From Monocercomonoides exilis (lineage: Eukaryota; Preaxostyla; Oxymonadida; Polymastigidae): 64,000 nucleotides of DNA. The notes under the pieces are model-generated. The model was not told the origin of the DNA. It worked only from the letters and a program-made list of their open reading frames with translations, and did no database searches. Of this stretch, positions 1 through 12,100 are shown piece after piece (position 1 is the first letter of the stretch; each line of letters starts with the position of its first letter). The stretch is from assembly GCA_001643675.2 (NCBI GenBank), contig LSRY02000043.1:465001-529000 (forward strand). Reading direction: 5' to 3'. The position numbers and the translations under genes were made by a program.

Positions 1-1024
1 GCTTTTGAATTTTAGTTATTTCAATTTAACATTAATGAGTAAATTAGATTTTTGTTAATAATTGTCTAGAATTTTTGAATTTTGATTGAGACTTCTCTTT
101 TTCCAACAATTTTCTTGTAAATTGACCTCAAAATATTATTTTTTTCCCCCGAAAGTAGTTTTTGTGTTTTCATTTCTGATCCTTTCTTTTATTTTTCCTT
201 ATTTTCTTCATGATTCATTTTATTTATTTGTTTATTTTTTAAAACATATTTCTTTGTTTGAGAAAGATTTTAATATTTTGATTTAAAATTACAATTGAAG
301 GAGCAATATTTTTCACAATAGTGGAATATAATTTTGGAAACATTTTCCAATTCATAAGAAATGCTTTTTTTTATAGCGAAATTGTTTGAACAACATTGTT
401 GTTCTCTTTTTGTTTCTGATTTTCTTTTCTTTCTTTCTTTTTTTTTTCTCTTTATGTTCCTTGTGCCAACAACAGCATTTTTGTATTTTCAGAAATGATT
501 TTGAAAGTGTTTTTTGTATTTTTTAAAGACATAACCAATTCCAAAACCAGTCGACCAATTTAACCTTTAATAGAACCAACAAGCGATGAAGAAAATTTCC
601 TTTTCGATATTTTGAAGGATTCAAATGAATCGAAATCACAAACATTTTTCCTGACAATTCAATGCTCCAAAAAACAAATAATTTATAATTGATTCAATAA
701 GACTTTTGAGTGTGGTTGGAGGAATGCTTTCATGTCGTAGTAATTTTCTCTATGAAAAATGCTTTTGAATTAATCTTATGGACATCTTGTCTCGTTATTT
801 TTCAATTTTGCAAATGTGAAAATTGCGATTTTAATTGAGTGTAAATTTTCAAAAAAGTTATAGATTCATTCCAAAGGAAAAAAAAAGTCTTACTGTTTGA
901 CAGAATAGATTAAAGTTTGTAAGTTTTATAAACGAACGAATGGATGTATATTCATGTTTTTCGAAGTTTTGATTTTTTTTGAAGAAATAATGTCTTTGTT
1001 ATATTAATGTTATTCTTTTGATAG

Positions 1025-1058
<34 letters not shown>

Positions 1059-2339
1059 GTCTATGTTAAAATAATAATTTTTATAATTATATGTTCGTTT
1101 ATCTTTCACAACATAATTTTCTAAACAATTGAACCCTTATTGATAATTTTTCATGATCAAATCACAATATTTTTTATGATATGGGACAAAATATAACAAT
1201 TTTTTGTAAATACTTCCACCAAATAACTATTTGAGTTTCTATCTTTATTCAAGAATATTTATGTTTATTTTTTATTAATTTTTTACGCAATAATGATAGA
1301 CTTGTTTCATTAAAAAGCAGAACATGTTTGATACAAACAGTAATCATTCTTCAAAAATGCATAAATAGCCTCCAAATCACAAAAAAATCATTCATATCTT
1401 TGAAATAACAAAAAATGATTTTTCATAATCAACCTTTAATATTGATGAAAAATAATGGAAATTCACATATCAATCATTCGCAAATGAAAATAAAAAAATT
1501 CGTTCTTCAATGTGATTCCATTTTTCAGATGGATTACATGTAAAATTATGTTAAAATATTTTGAATTGTTCACAAAAAATAATGACCATAATATTTTAAA
1601 TTGAGCAGATTTTTTGTTAATCAGTTTCACATATTTACAAATACGTTCATTTATGTGATGACGCATTAATAACAAAATGAATCAAATATCTGCATTCATT
1701 GTTGAAAGAAAAACAGCGTTCACGTTTTGTGAAGAATCATTTTATTGTTTTGAAAGCACTTTCGTCGTCATCTCGAACTTTTATGTTCCAAACTTCGAAT
1801 TTTAGATGTTCCATACATTGCAAATTGCTTCGATGTTGAAATTGTCATTTTAAAATGTTTATATTTGTTGTTCTGTATTCTTCTGAACAATCGACTTTTA
1901 CTCTCGGATATTTTTGATAACAGCTTTCACAAAATTTATGAAAGATATTATTAAAAATTATCTTTGCTACGGCGCATATTTATTCTTGTCATTTAGAAAT
2001 CGTTACAATTCCTGCTTTCATCTGATTCATTGAAGAATTGTTTCAGAATAAATTTGAATTTATCCTTTCTTCCGCAAGGAAATTGAAATTTACACTTTAT
2101 AAAAGGGAAAATCTTGTTTTATCACTTGAAAATTAACTCATTATGTCATCTTCGTTGAATATTATCAGATTCTCCTTTGTTAAAGAGTTCATTTGCGATG
2201 AAGAGAAAAGCGTATTTGAGCAAGAGAAGGATTGAGTTTGATGAAAAAGATAATAATCTAACATTTTAGTAAATAAATTCGTTATTAACAAAAAACTTCC
2301 AATGTGCCTCAGACCTTTCCCATAAAAAAAGTGTTATGT
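1..2339. other. AT-rich intergenic region
   Basis: Very AT-rich sequence with frequent stops in all frames. I see no conserved protein, tRNA or rRNA in it. It contains a 33-nt poly-A run and forms the 5' flank of the GPI transferase gene. Confidence 0.6.
1025..1057 (+). repeat. Poly-A homopolymer
   Basis: Uninterrupted run of 33 A. It could be a retroposed poly-A tail, but I see no recognisable source sequence upstream and no clear target-site duplication. Confidence 0.9.
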
Positions 2340-5300
2340 ATGGAATGTTCTAAAAAGCGTATTTATAACTTTGAGAGATATATCATAATATGTGGATTTA
2401 TTGGCATTCTATGTTTTTGTGTGTTGGATGTTCTGCAATATTTTGAAACAGACGAAGTGCCTTCTATTACAAACACTCACTGCTCGCTTCATCCTGAAAA
2501 TTGCCAGCTTTCCAAATCTTCTCAATATAGTAAATTTTTATGGCTTTGGGTTGATGGAATAAGCTGGAAGTATTCGAAGGAACTTCGAGCAGTTTTTGAG
2601 GATAATTCAAAAACTTTTATAACAAGAACAAATCAAACTCGTATGACTGTTGTTTTGGCAAGAACATGGTTTTCTGGATGTAACAATGGAAAATTGATTC
2701 CATTTCCTTTAAGAGGAGATTCGTTATTTTCTTCTTTTAGACGCTCATGGAATGAGCAACGATTGGTTGGTGAAGGAAATGTTCAATGGATTGATGACCT
2801 TGCTATTCCACCACCTGGATCACAAAATTTTGCAGACATCATTTTTCGTCGAGACGATGACTCTGTTCCTGAGCCAGTGCTGATGGATTACTTTTTCAAA
2901 AATGATCAGACAAAGGACTTATTCAGAGAAAGATTGAGTGATATTCGTTCAAAAAATCAGTCACTATTTCTCTATTCAGATCTTTCGGATCATGTGCATC
3001 ACTCAGATTTTGTAACTTATTCAGATAATTCATTTCCTCGTTATCTTTATTCAATCAAGCATTTTACAAACGATTCACTTATTTTGAAGAAATTTATCGA
3101 AGAGAACCCTGATTATCTGCTAATTCTTTCTACGGATCATGGCGTTGATGAATTTCGTATGTTTCTGTAATTATTATTATTATTTGCCTAATTATTCATG
3201 CATTATCCAAATCCAAACATTTCCCTCCTCCTCCCCCCCCCCCCCAATATATATATATATATATAAATACAACCAAAATATTCATCTGAAAACAACCCCA
3301 GATCCCACCGGAACATTCCTGCTGCACGGAGGCATGGACCCAGAGAACGAAGGCTGGTTCATGTTCTACAACCCCCGCTTCACCAGAGACCACCGAGAGA
3401 TGGATGTGACTGACATTGCAGCTACCGTGGCCAAGTACATCACAAATGCTGACATCCCTGCCTGCTCCATCGGCAAAGCACAGAACGCATATGAAACACT
3501 GCAGGACGAAGTGGCGGTGAGGAAAGAGGCGATCAGGCAGCTGGAAGAGTACTGGCGGGCGCTTCTGAAGAAGAAGAAGGGAAGCAGACTTCCTGAGGTG
3601 GAGGAGTTTTTGAAGATGGACTTGTCATTTGATCTTTCGCAGCAGCAGCAGAACGAGGTTGAAAGAGAGTTTACAGTCAATCAGACAAATTTATGCAATG
3701 AAGCACATTCTCCTTGGATGCAGCCACTTTCACAGTCAGATTATTCAGAAGAACAACATTCACCACCATCACATCCACCATCACATCAACCACATGATCA
3801 ACACGAGACACATGATCCACCTCCTCCACCACCACCTCCACATCAGCCTCCTCTTCCACCTTCGCCATCGCCTTCACCTCCTCATCATCACCCTCCTCCT
3901 TCTCCACCTCCACCCCACACCCACTCCTTTTCTCTCCTCAACGAATCTCTCTCTTCCCTCACAAAACTGTCCCTTGAAGGCAACGCTGCGGCTCAAACAC
4001 AGCTGCGCCTTCTCCACTCGTTTGAAGTGGCTTACAACACCAGCCATGAGCTGCTGCATGATCAGATCTTGTTTCGCCGTGTGCCTTCTTCAAAGAGAAG
4101 GATGGGCACTTGTTTTGTGCTGGCTGTGTTATGTGCTGCGGCAGGGGCAGCGATGGACTTGTGTACAATGGCAGCATTGTGCGAAGGGAGGAGGAGGAAG
4201 AGAATGAGGAAGGGGAAGGGGAAGGGGAAGGAAAAAAGAGAAGGAAGGGGGGAGAGGGAGAAGGAAGATGAAGAAGATTATGTTGTTGTTGTTGATGATG
4301 ATGATTATGAGGATGATTGCAATGCTGTTGAAGAGGAAGAAGGAGGGGTGTTTGTGAGAGGAAAGAGAGAAGAAGGAGAAGAAGGAGAAGAAGGAGAAGA
4401 GAACGAAGAATACAAAGACACTGATGAGCTGCTGAAGCATCTGCCGAAGCAAAACAATGGATTTTACCCAAATTCCGATGAAAATCAATTTTCTAATGAA
4501 ATTTCTGATTTGTCTGATAATACGCTTTCATTAAGACCTCAACCATCACTGCAAACATCTTCACTGTTTCCTCCTCCTTCTGCCTCTTCGTCATCTTCTT
4601 CCATTTCATCATCATCATCATCATCATCATCTTCTTCTTCTTCCTCCTCCTCATCTTCCTTTCATCCCTCTTCTCGTAGCCCCACCTTCACCACACCATC
4701 GCATTCCTTCTCCCTTCGCACTGTGTTATTCGCATATCTCTTCTTCTTCCTCATCCGATGTGGCTTCGCCTCCATCTTCATCAATTTTTATGTCTCTCTC
4801 TTTTCGCAAACTTTGCTTTCCCTCTTCTGCTTCGTGTATCTTGTGCTTATCACAGCTGGAATTGCTATCTTGTTCTTGCTTATCTCCGCTTTTTGCGAAG
4901 CTCGCAATAATTCTCAGGTTTCTCCGGTTTCTTCAGTTTCTTCTATTTCTCCGATTTCTCCGATTTCTCCGATTTCTCCGAAAAAGACGGAGAAATTAGG
5001 AGATTCTGGAAAATCGCATCATTCTTCGTTAGCTTCTTCAACTGCTTCTATATCTCCATCTACAGCCCATGTTCATCCTCTTCCTCTTCCTCCTTATTCC
5101 TCCTCTTCCTCCTCCTCCTCCTCTTCTTTATTATTATCATCTTCTTCTTCTGATTCAGCCTCGGTGGGTTTAGGTTTTTCATCTCTTTCACAGTCTGTTG
5201 ATTCATCTTCTTTGTTTACTGCTTCTCCTTCATCATCACTTTCTCCTTCTCTTTCTCTTTCTCCATCCTTTTCGCCTTCTTCTTCTCCTTCCTCTTCCTC

Positions 5301-6883
5301 TTCCTCTTCTTTTCCTTCATATTCACAGCCACAAACACAAACTCCTTCATCTTCTTCATCTTTGTCATTCCAAACATTAGCTTCATCATCATCTTTTCCT
5401 CCTCCTTCTTCTTCCTCTCTTTCTCCATCTCCTTCTTCTTCCATTTTCACTCCTTCTTCCCTTTCTCTCTCTCCTTCTCCCTCTTCTTCTTCTTCTTCTT
5501 CTGAATCCTCGCCTTTTGTGTATAGCAATGCTATCCTGTCAACAAAGCTGTCTTCATTTTATTCACCTTCCGCATCGCCTTCCAATCTGAGGTTTCACTT
5601 TGACCAAAGTGAAGATAATTCGAATGTGCCATCAGAATTTAAAGGAAATACAACTTTGCCTACAAATTCTTCTGGTTCAGAAGCACCGTTTTTATGTCAC
5701 AAACAAGAGGGACTATATACTTCTTCTTCTCTTTCTCCATCCCCTTCTTCCTCATCCTCCTCGTCTTCTTCTTCATATGCTTCTTCTTCTCCCAATTCCC
5801 CTCCCTCTCACTCTTCCCCTCTTATCCGCTGGAACATCGTTATCTTCCGTCTTCTCTGCTATTTCCTGTGTATTTTTGTGCCTCGGATGTCTGTGACGAC
5901 TCGCCTCAACACAGGCGGACTGACAGGAATATTCGCTTCCTTCAGCATTTTCAAGCTATCTGCCTTGATGACTGCCTTGTATGTGTTTGATTACTTAGTG
6001 ATTCCGTTTGTGATGACGGTGCTTCTGAAGAAGAGGAAGAGGAAGGGCAAATTGTCGTTTTTTAATTGGCTGTATAGAGTCTACATTATCTGCATGTGGG
6101 GTTGCGTATGTATGCTGAAGAATCTATTTTTCTTTTTCTTTTTCTTTTTCTTTTTCTTTTTCTTTTTCTTTTTCTTTTTCTTTTTCTTTTTCTTTTTCTT
6201 TTTCTTTTTCTTTTTCTTTTTCTTTTTCTTTTTCTTTTCTTTTCTTTTCTTTTCTTTTCTTTTCTTTTCTTTTCTTTTCTTTTCTTTTCTTTTCTTTTTC
6301 TTTTCTTTTCTTTTCTTTTCTTTTCTTTTCTTTTCTTTTCTTTTCTTTTCTTTTCTTTTCTTTTCTTTTCTTTTCTTTTCTTTTCTTTTCTTTTCTTTTC
6401 TTTTCTTTTCTTTTCTTTTCTTTTCTTTTCTTTTCTTTTCTTTTCTTTTCTTTTCTTTTCTTTTTTTGAAAGGAAAATAAAATATTTTCATAATTAACAA
6501 AATTATGAGAGTTTAGAAATGTTTTTGCAAAGATTGTTAATAATCTGAACGAAATTTTATTTGAATTATTTGAGATTGTCAATTTTAATAATACCTTTCA
6601 ATTTTTTATTCTTTTTAATTCTTTTTTAACTATTAACTTCTTCTTCCTCTCATTTTATTTTTTGTTTTTATTTTGTTTTTATTTTATTTCTATCAGATTG
6701 CTTTTGTAATCCAAAGATGATAAGACGGCCTCCACATGCGTCGGTGGCTGAAAAAGGTGTTATTTACATCAAAGATTGGTTTGGGATGAATCCTTTTGCG
6801 GTTTGTTGCAAAGAAGAAGAGAGAGAAATTTTTTTCTGAGATGATAAATATCATTTTATTTATTAATTTTTTTGATTATTTGC

Positions 6884-6928
<45 letters not shown>

Positions 6929-8415
6929 TCAAAGAAAGAGTGGAATATTTATTCACAATGAAAATTCAATCTGTATTTAAACTCTTTTCAAACAATTTTT
7001 TTTAACAAAAAATTTTTTTGAGTGCATTTTGAATAAAATAATCTAACATTTAATATTTTGATCTCATCTTTTCATAAATCATTGATATTTTCACTTTATT
7101 GTTTCTTCATCATAATGCAACTACAGTTGATAATACTTGTTGTCTGTTTACCTGTTTTTGTTGGATCATTCCTTTCTGGCATATCATCTGCGGCTGTTGA
7201 GCAATATTACACCCCCACGTCATTTTACAATTTATTTTCTGCAAAGCAATCTTTGCTTGAATCTATTAGTATTTATTTCGGAGTCCCCACGAAAGGGGCA
7301 TATTCGTTTGTATTTATCGAGCTAATCATGTGCATTGGAAGTCCGATCCACGGGGCCATATTTGTTTTGGGGTTGTTTGCAAACAAGTATTTTGCCTTGC
7401 CAGCCATCGTGGATCTGTATCGTTACGAATCGGCCTCTATTCTGAAAGAAAAGAGACCTTGTTATAAAATTAATGCGAACAAAGCAACACATCCTTCTTA
7501 TTCTTTTGCAAAAGAACCGTCTTTGCAGTTTGGAATACAGTCTCGAAGTGAGGGAAAAAACCTTATTCCTCCTGTTCTTTGCTATTTTTCTCTATGTTTG
7601 CTGTATGTTTCAATGATTCATGCTCCATTTGTTTGGCAGCGAATTGTTTGTGATGCAATGAGCTTTGAGGTTTGTAATGATTGATGCATTTAAAAAGTTG
7701 CATTTTGCTTTTCTTGAGTTTGAGCGAAAAAACAATTTGAGTTATAATTGTATATGTATTTGTTAATTTTGATAATTTTAATAAAGTGCGGAAATTATTC
7801 ATAAATATTTTTTTTCTGATTTCTTTTTTAATGTTTTTAACATTTTTTTTAAATGTTTGTTTCTAAATAATTCAGATGAATGTTGCAGAACTTTGGAAAG
7901 GAATGTCCAGCTATGAAGTTTCATACACCTTAAGTGTGATTCAAATGAGCATTCAGAAATTTGGCATCTACATTATGCCTGTGTTCAATGGAATGGCGTT
8001 GTGTGCTTGCCTGCACTCTGCATTCAGTATAAGATGCAATATGATTTATGAAGATGTTAAAAAAGGAGTTATCGTACCGAACAGAAAGAAAGGCACTCGT
8101 TTTTCATTTGGTGGATTTTTTATCAACTTTTTTGGGAGAGAAAAGAATCACTGGGTTGCTCAATTGCAGTTGCTTCTCTTGCCATTTTCTCTGTTCATTC
8201 CAGAAGTATTTTTTGTTCTTGGGACTAGTTTTTATGTTTGGTCAAAGAAAAATATGCACGCTCTTTGGCATCAGAGCCTGACATTCCTGTATGCTTGCAT
8301 TTACTCTGCAATGGCTTTGCTAATGCTTGTCGGATGGTCTATTCAAATGAGGCATCACAAAAAGCATTTTGATGAAAATGACAGTAGTCTGAATATATTC
8401 AATTTCTTGAATTGA
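2340..8415 (+). CDS. GPI ethanolamine phosphate transferase-like protein (5 exons)
   Basis: Likely an ER membrane enzyme adding phosphoethanolamine to GPI-anchor mannoses (PIG-N/PIG-O/PIG-G clan; I cannot say which). My exon model is 2340-3156, 3302-6100, 6697-6800, 7127-7669 and 7876-8415. It keeps one frame and gives about 1,600 residues. The start is the first ATG in frame, just before a membrane anchor; a GTG at 2304 lies upstream in the same frame. The alkaline-phosphatase fold shows as WLWVDGISW, STDHGVDEF and, across the first splice, HGGMDPENEGW, followed by DVTDIAATVAKYI. The C-terminal exons encode multiple membrane spans. The exon 2 protein is swollen by His/Pro, Glu and long Ser-rich insertions that the family normally lacks. 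The exon 2 donor is uncertain: GTTGCG at 6101 keeps the frame with the strong CAG acceptor at 6696, while GTATGT at 6106 would need the acceptor after CCAAAG. Confidence 0.72.
3230..3265 (+). repeat. Poly-C plus (TA)n tract inside intron 1
   Basis: A run of C is followed directly by alternating TA. It lies inside the first intron (3157-3301) of the GPI transferase gene, between the GTATGT donor and the CCCCAG acceptor. It is low-complexity intronic sequence with no coding value. Confidence 0.8.
6127..6467 (+). repeat. 341-nt pure pyrimidine microsatellite, (CTTTTT)n then (CTTTT)n
   Basis: Every base on the plus strand from 6127 to 6467 is C or T. A hexanucleotide block to about 6235 changes into a pentanucleotide block, with one hexamer-like step near 6300. 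The tract lies inside intron 2 of the GPI transferase gene. All long Phe/Leu/Ser or Lys/Arg/Glu reading frames here are artefacts of the repeat. Confidence 0.95.
6885..6925 (+). repeat. (AG)n dinucleotide repeat in intron 3
   Basis: About 20 copies of AG within intron 3 (6801-7126) of the GPI transferase gene. It is non-coding. Confidence 0.9.
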
Positions 8416-9188
8416 TATTTTAATGTTAGTGATTTTCAAAGGAAGAAAATATTGCAAGTATTTGTTCAGAAGTCCTCTGCAAAATCTTTATTGAGCAATT
8501 CTTAAAAGAAAATGATCGAAAATGTGTTTGCTTGTTTGAACAAGTTGGCAGACAATTATTTTAGAATTCAATTTCAAACATGTTTTTGAATTGGCTTATT
8601 TTGATGTTTGCGCTCGAATTTTTTTTTTTAATTGGATTTTGTGAGAATTTTTCATTAATCAAAATTTTTAATTTTTGATTCTAATTCCATTAAAGTGATT
8701 CTCAAAAACTTTTTCAAAGAAGGTTTTTTGAAAAACTTTTCTATCTTGGAATAGTTTATTAATAACTCTCATCAGTTGCATCGCTCAATTCGGTTCATTT
8801 GCTTTTTATTAATAATAAGTATGAATGCTCTAAGACATTTTTATTTCATAGTTTATTTTTGCAGAATTTTTTTTCTGGTCAATATTTTCATTTAATTATT
8901 GAGCTCGAGATGCTAAGGCAAATACTTGCTGAAAATCAAAAAGAGTATAATGAAAGGTTTAAATCTTCAAATGCTTCATAGAAAATAATAATTCAAACTG
9001 GAACAGTGAAAAGAATTTTTGTTATGATCAATCAAAATCCATTGAGGTCTGTTTTCTCGAAAATTTTATTTACCGAAATTTTTTTTAAAATTTTTCTTCA
9101 TTTATTTGCAGTTGAATATAAAAATAATAATAACTATGTTATGATCAAAATAAATGGATGAGGTTATGGTATGGATCATTAAAAAAGC
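8416..9188. other. Intergenic region with one possible extra exon
   Basis: AT-rich spacer between the GPI transferase stop and the receptor start. The only coding-like stretch is about 8865-8981 (plus), which follows a TTTTTGCAG acceptor. It would encode an acidic, charged tail (for example EMLRQILAENQKEYNERF) before a TAG. It could be a last exon of the upstream gene, but I found no convincing in-phase donor in exon 5. Confidence 0.35.
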
Positions 9189-12100
9189 ATGAAGATATCT
9201 GTAATTTTATTAGTGAGATTCATTATTGCATGCATTATATCTCGTTCAGAACTGTCCACATCCACTGAAGATGGATTCAGGCATCAAACTAAAGAAGATA
9301 GCACGTTCATTCGTGCTCCATTTTCTGAAATAGAAAAGTTAAGTCTAACTCAACATCTCACGCTTTCAAGACGGAAACAAATGTCGAATGATCAAGATAT
9401 TCAAAAATTATCAAATGAAGAAAAAATGAATTTTCATATGGTTGAATGCTCTGTTGTTTCTAGTGTCAAAGAAATAAATGCTTCTTTGAAGATAGAGAAA
9501 CTGAACTTTATTTCTACTGAGAAAGCGCACACTGCAATCGTAGAGTCTAGTTCATTTCTGGAATTACGAACTGTTAAAACTATTCTCGTCTCAAATGAAT
9601 ACAAGAACATATTTATATGCAATGAGAGCCGTTTGTATTTTAATAATATTTCTGTGATTACATTCGATGCCAGTGGACTTAGAGAGTCACTCGTGACATT
9701 TACATCATCAAAGGATACAATACACCATTCATCAAAATCAACTGTACTGGAAATAAAGAAGAATTGCTCGCTTTCTGTTGAGAATTCAGTTTTTTCATCT
9801 TTTCTGCACTTGAGCGGAAATCCATTTTTGGCTTCTTCTGGCGCAGATAGAGTAATGGTTAACCGATGTATTTTTCAAAATATCTCTTCAGAAGGGAAGA
9901 AAATGCATTGTTCACAACAAGAACTGCAACCTTCACACACATTTCTTTTTAACAGCATGTTTACAAAAGTTGACATTCCGTTTTATGGCGGGATTGTATT
10001 GACTCTTTGCAATGAGCATTCATTAACAGCAGATAATTGTTCATTTCTTTCAGCACAAAACACGAAAAACTTATCTCAGAAAATTTCAAAAAATGGAAGT
10101 TCCAATTGTTTCATTCATTATTGTTTATTTAAAGATCTACGATCTGGAACAAGTGGCGCAGCAGTGCAATATTCTGGATCTGGAATTTTTAATGTGACAG
10201 ATTGTGATGCTGTTAATTGTCTTGGGAATCATTGCGGAGCATTTGGTTCCTGGGGTTCTGCGGAAAGTCATTTGTTGAGATGTACAGCAACAAATTGTTC
10301 TGCTAACGCATTCGGTGGAGGAACTCTGATGAATGGAGGAACTATTTCTAATATTCAAGACAACAACTATACAAATTGTGCAACGGAAACTACGAATGGA
10401 GGAGGATTGCATCATAGAACTGGCCCACCATCGCCAAATGATGTTATCATTAGGTGTTATTGCTTTAATTGCACAAATAAAGGAGGTGGTGGAAATGCTG
10501 GAGGCGGAGGAATGTGGATTGGAGAAACAAATGGTACAAAGATAATTGAATGCTGCTGCTGCCAATGCTTGGCAACAAAAAGCATAGGCGGGGGAATTGG
10601 GCTATCGTATCCTGCTTCTGGGGAGAAAGGTGAACAAAGTCCAATTCTCAGTTTTTGTTTTTTTAAAAACAATAGTGGGATTAATGGAGGAAATGATGTT
10701 AGTGTTGGGAGAGAATGGAAATCAACAATAACAAAAGATTGTTTTACTCAATGTTATTCATCGTCAGAACTTAATCATGTGATCATTTTTGATGGAATTG
10801 CACAAAACGAGTGGATTCCATTTGCTGCTTTCCCAAATATTCATATCAATCAGTCAGGTACAGATAATGATTTGTGTGGAAATCTGACCATTCCATGTGA
10901 AACAATTGTTTATTCATTAAATAAATGGAACAGGTGGGAAAATCAGTTGTTTATTCTATCTCCAAATTCTTTTTCAGCTCAAAACATTCAAGTAGAAGGG
11001 AAAACATATGAATTTGAAGGAAACCTTAACACGTTAAATATGCAAAATACTGTTTTTGAATCGACAACTCAGTCAGGAGGGAGCCTTTTCGAGATTCATT
11101 CAGATAAACTACGTGTGCGTCGTATCGTATTTAAAATCCCACATCCACCATTTTCACCCACTCTGTTTCGAACAAATACGGATGGAGATGCGATCCTAGA
11201 TATTCAAAATATTACAGTTATGCAGCAGTCATCATCACTGGAAAATTCAGTTTTTATTCTGCTGAGTGGTATAGTTATTTGTGAATCAGTTGTAATTGAC
11301 ACTTTGACAACGCAAGACCATTCGATCATAAAAATGGAATCTTCATGCGTATCATTATCTGCCAATGACTCTGTATTTAAAAATACAAATTGCAAGAAAG
11401 GAAATGGAAGCATTATCAATTCAGTGGTTGGAAACTCATCACAAATTCTTTTAACAGGATGTAACTTCTCGAATTGTTCATGTTCTGGTGGAAGTGGCGG
11501 ATGTTGCTTCTTTAGGATGATGCTTGGAGGTCAAGTTACCCTTGGGTTACATGATATGGAAATATCGTCATGTAATGCAGAAGGAACAGAGAATGATCAA
11601 GGATTCGGAGGTGGAGTGTTTATGGACATAAGAGATGGAGTTTGTGATTTCAAGTTTTATGAGATGAAGTTTCAATCTTGCACTGCAACAAAAGGTGGAA
11701 ACAGTGTGTTTGTTGAAGCAAAGAAGATGAGAGACGCGTTAATTAAGGAAAGAATAGATTTTAATTATTGTGGTATGAGTGACAAAGATCTTGAGGGATT
11801 TGAAGATGGATATTATGGTGAAGCTATTCCATTGATTCCGTATTTGCTAACTTTTTCATCTCCTGCATATGTTGGAGGAACGAAAAGTAGAGACTTCACA
11901 GCTTGTGGATTTAATAATTATCCATGTTCAACAATTGAAATGGCAGTGAGACTTAGATTTCCTTCATCAAAAAGGTTTATTTCTCTTTTTGAGGAGTATA
12001 TGTTTTCGAAAGACATAGAATTGAATGACTATAATTGAGATATAAGATGTGATAAAAAATCGACAATTAACTTGTTGCCTTTTGAAGAGTTGAAATGTTC

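Noticed and set aside
3366-5528. Antisense open frames opposite GPI transferase exon 2
   Set aside because: They are shadows of the Ser/Pro/Glu repeats; the sense frame carries the conserved domain and consistent splicing.
6081-6582. Long Lys/Arg/Glu or Phe/Leu/Ser reading frames on both strands
   Set aside because: They are translations of the CTTTTT/CTTTT microsatellite inside an intron.
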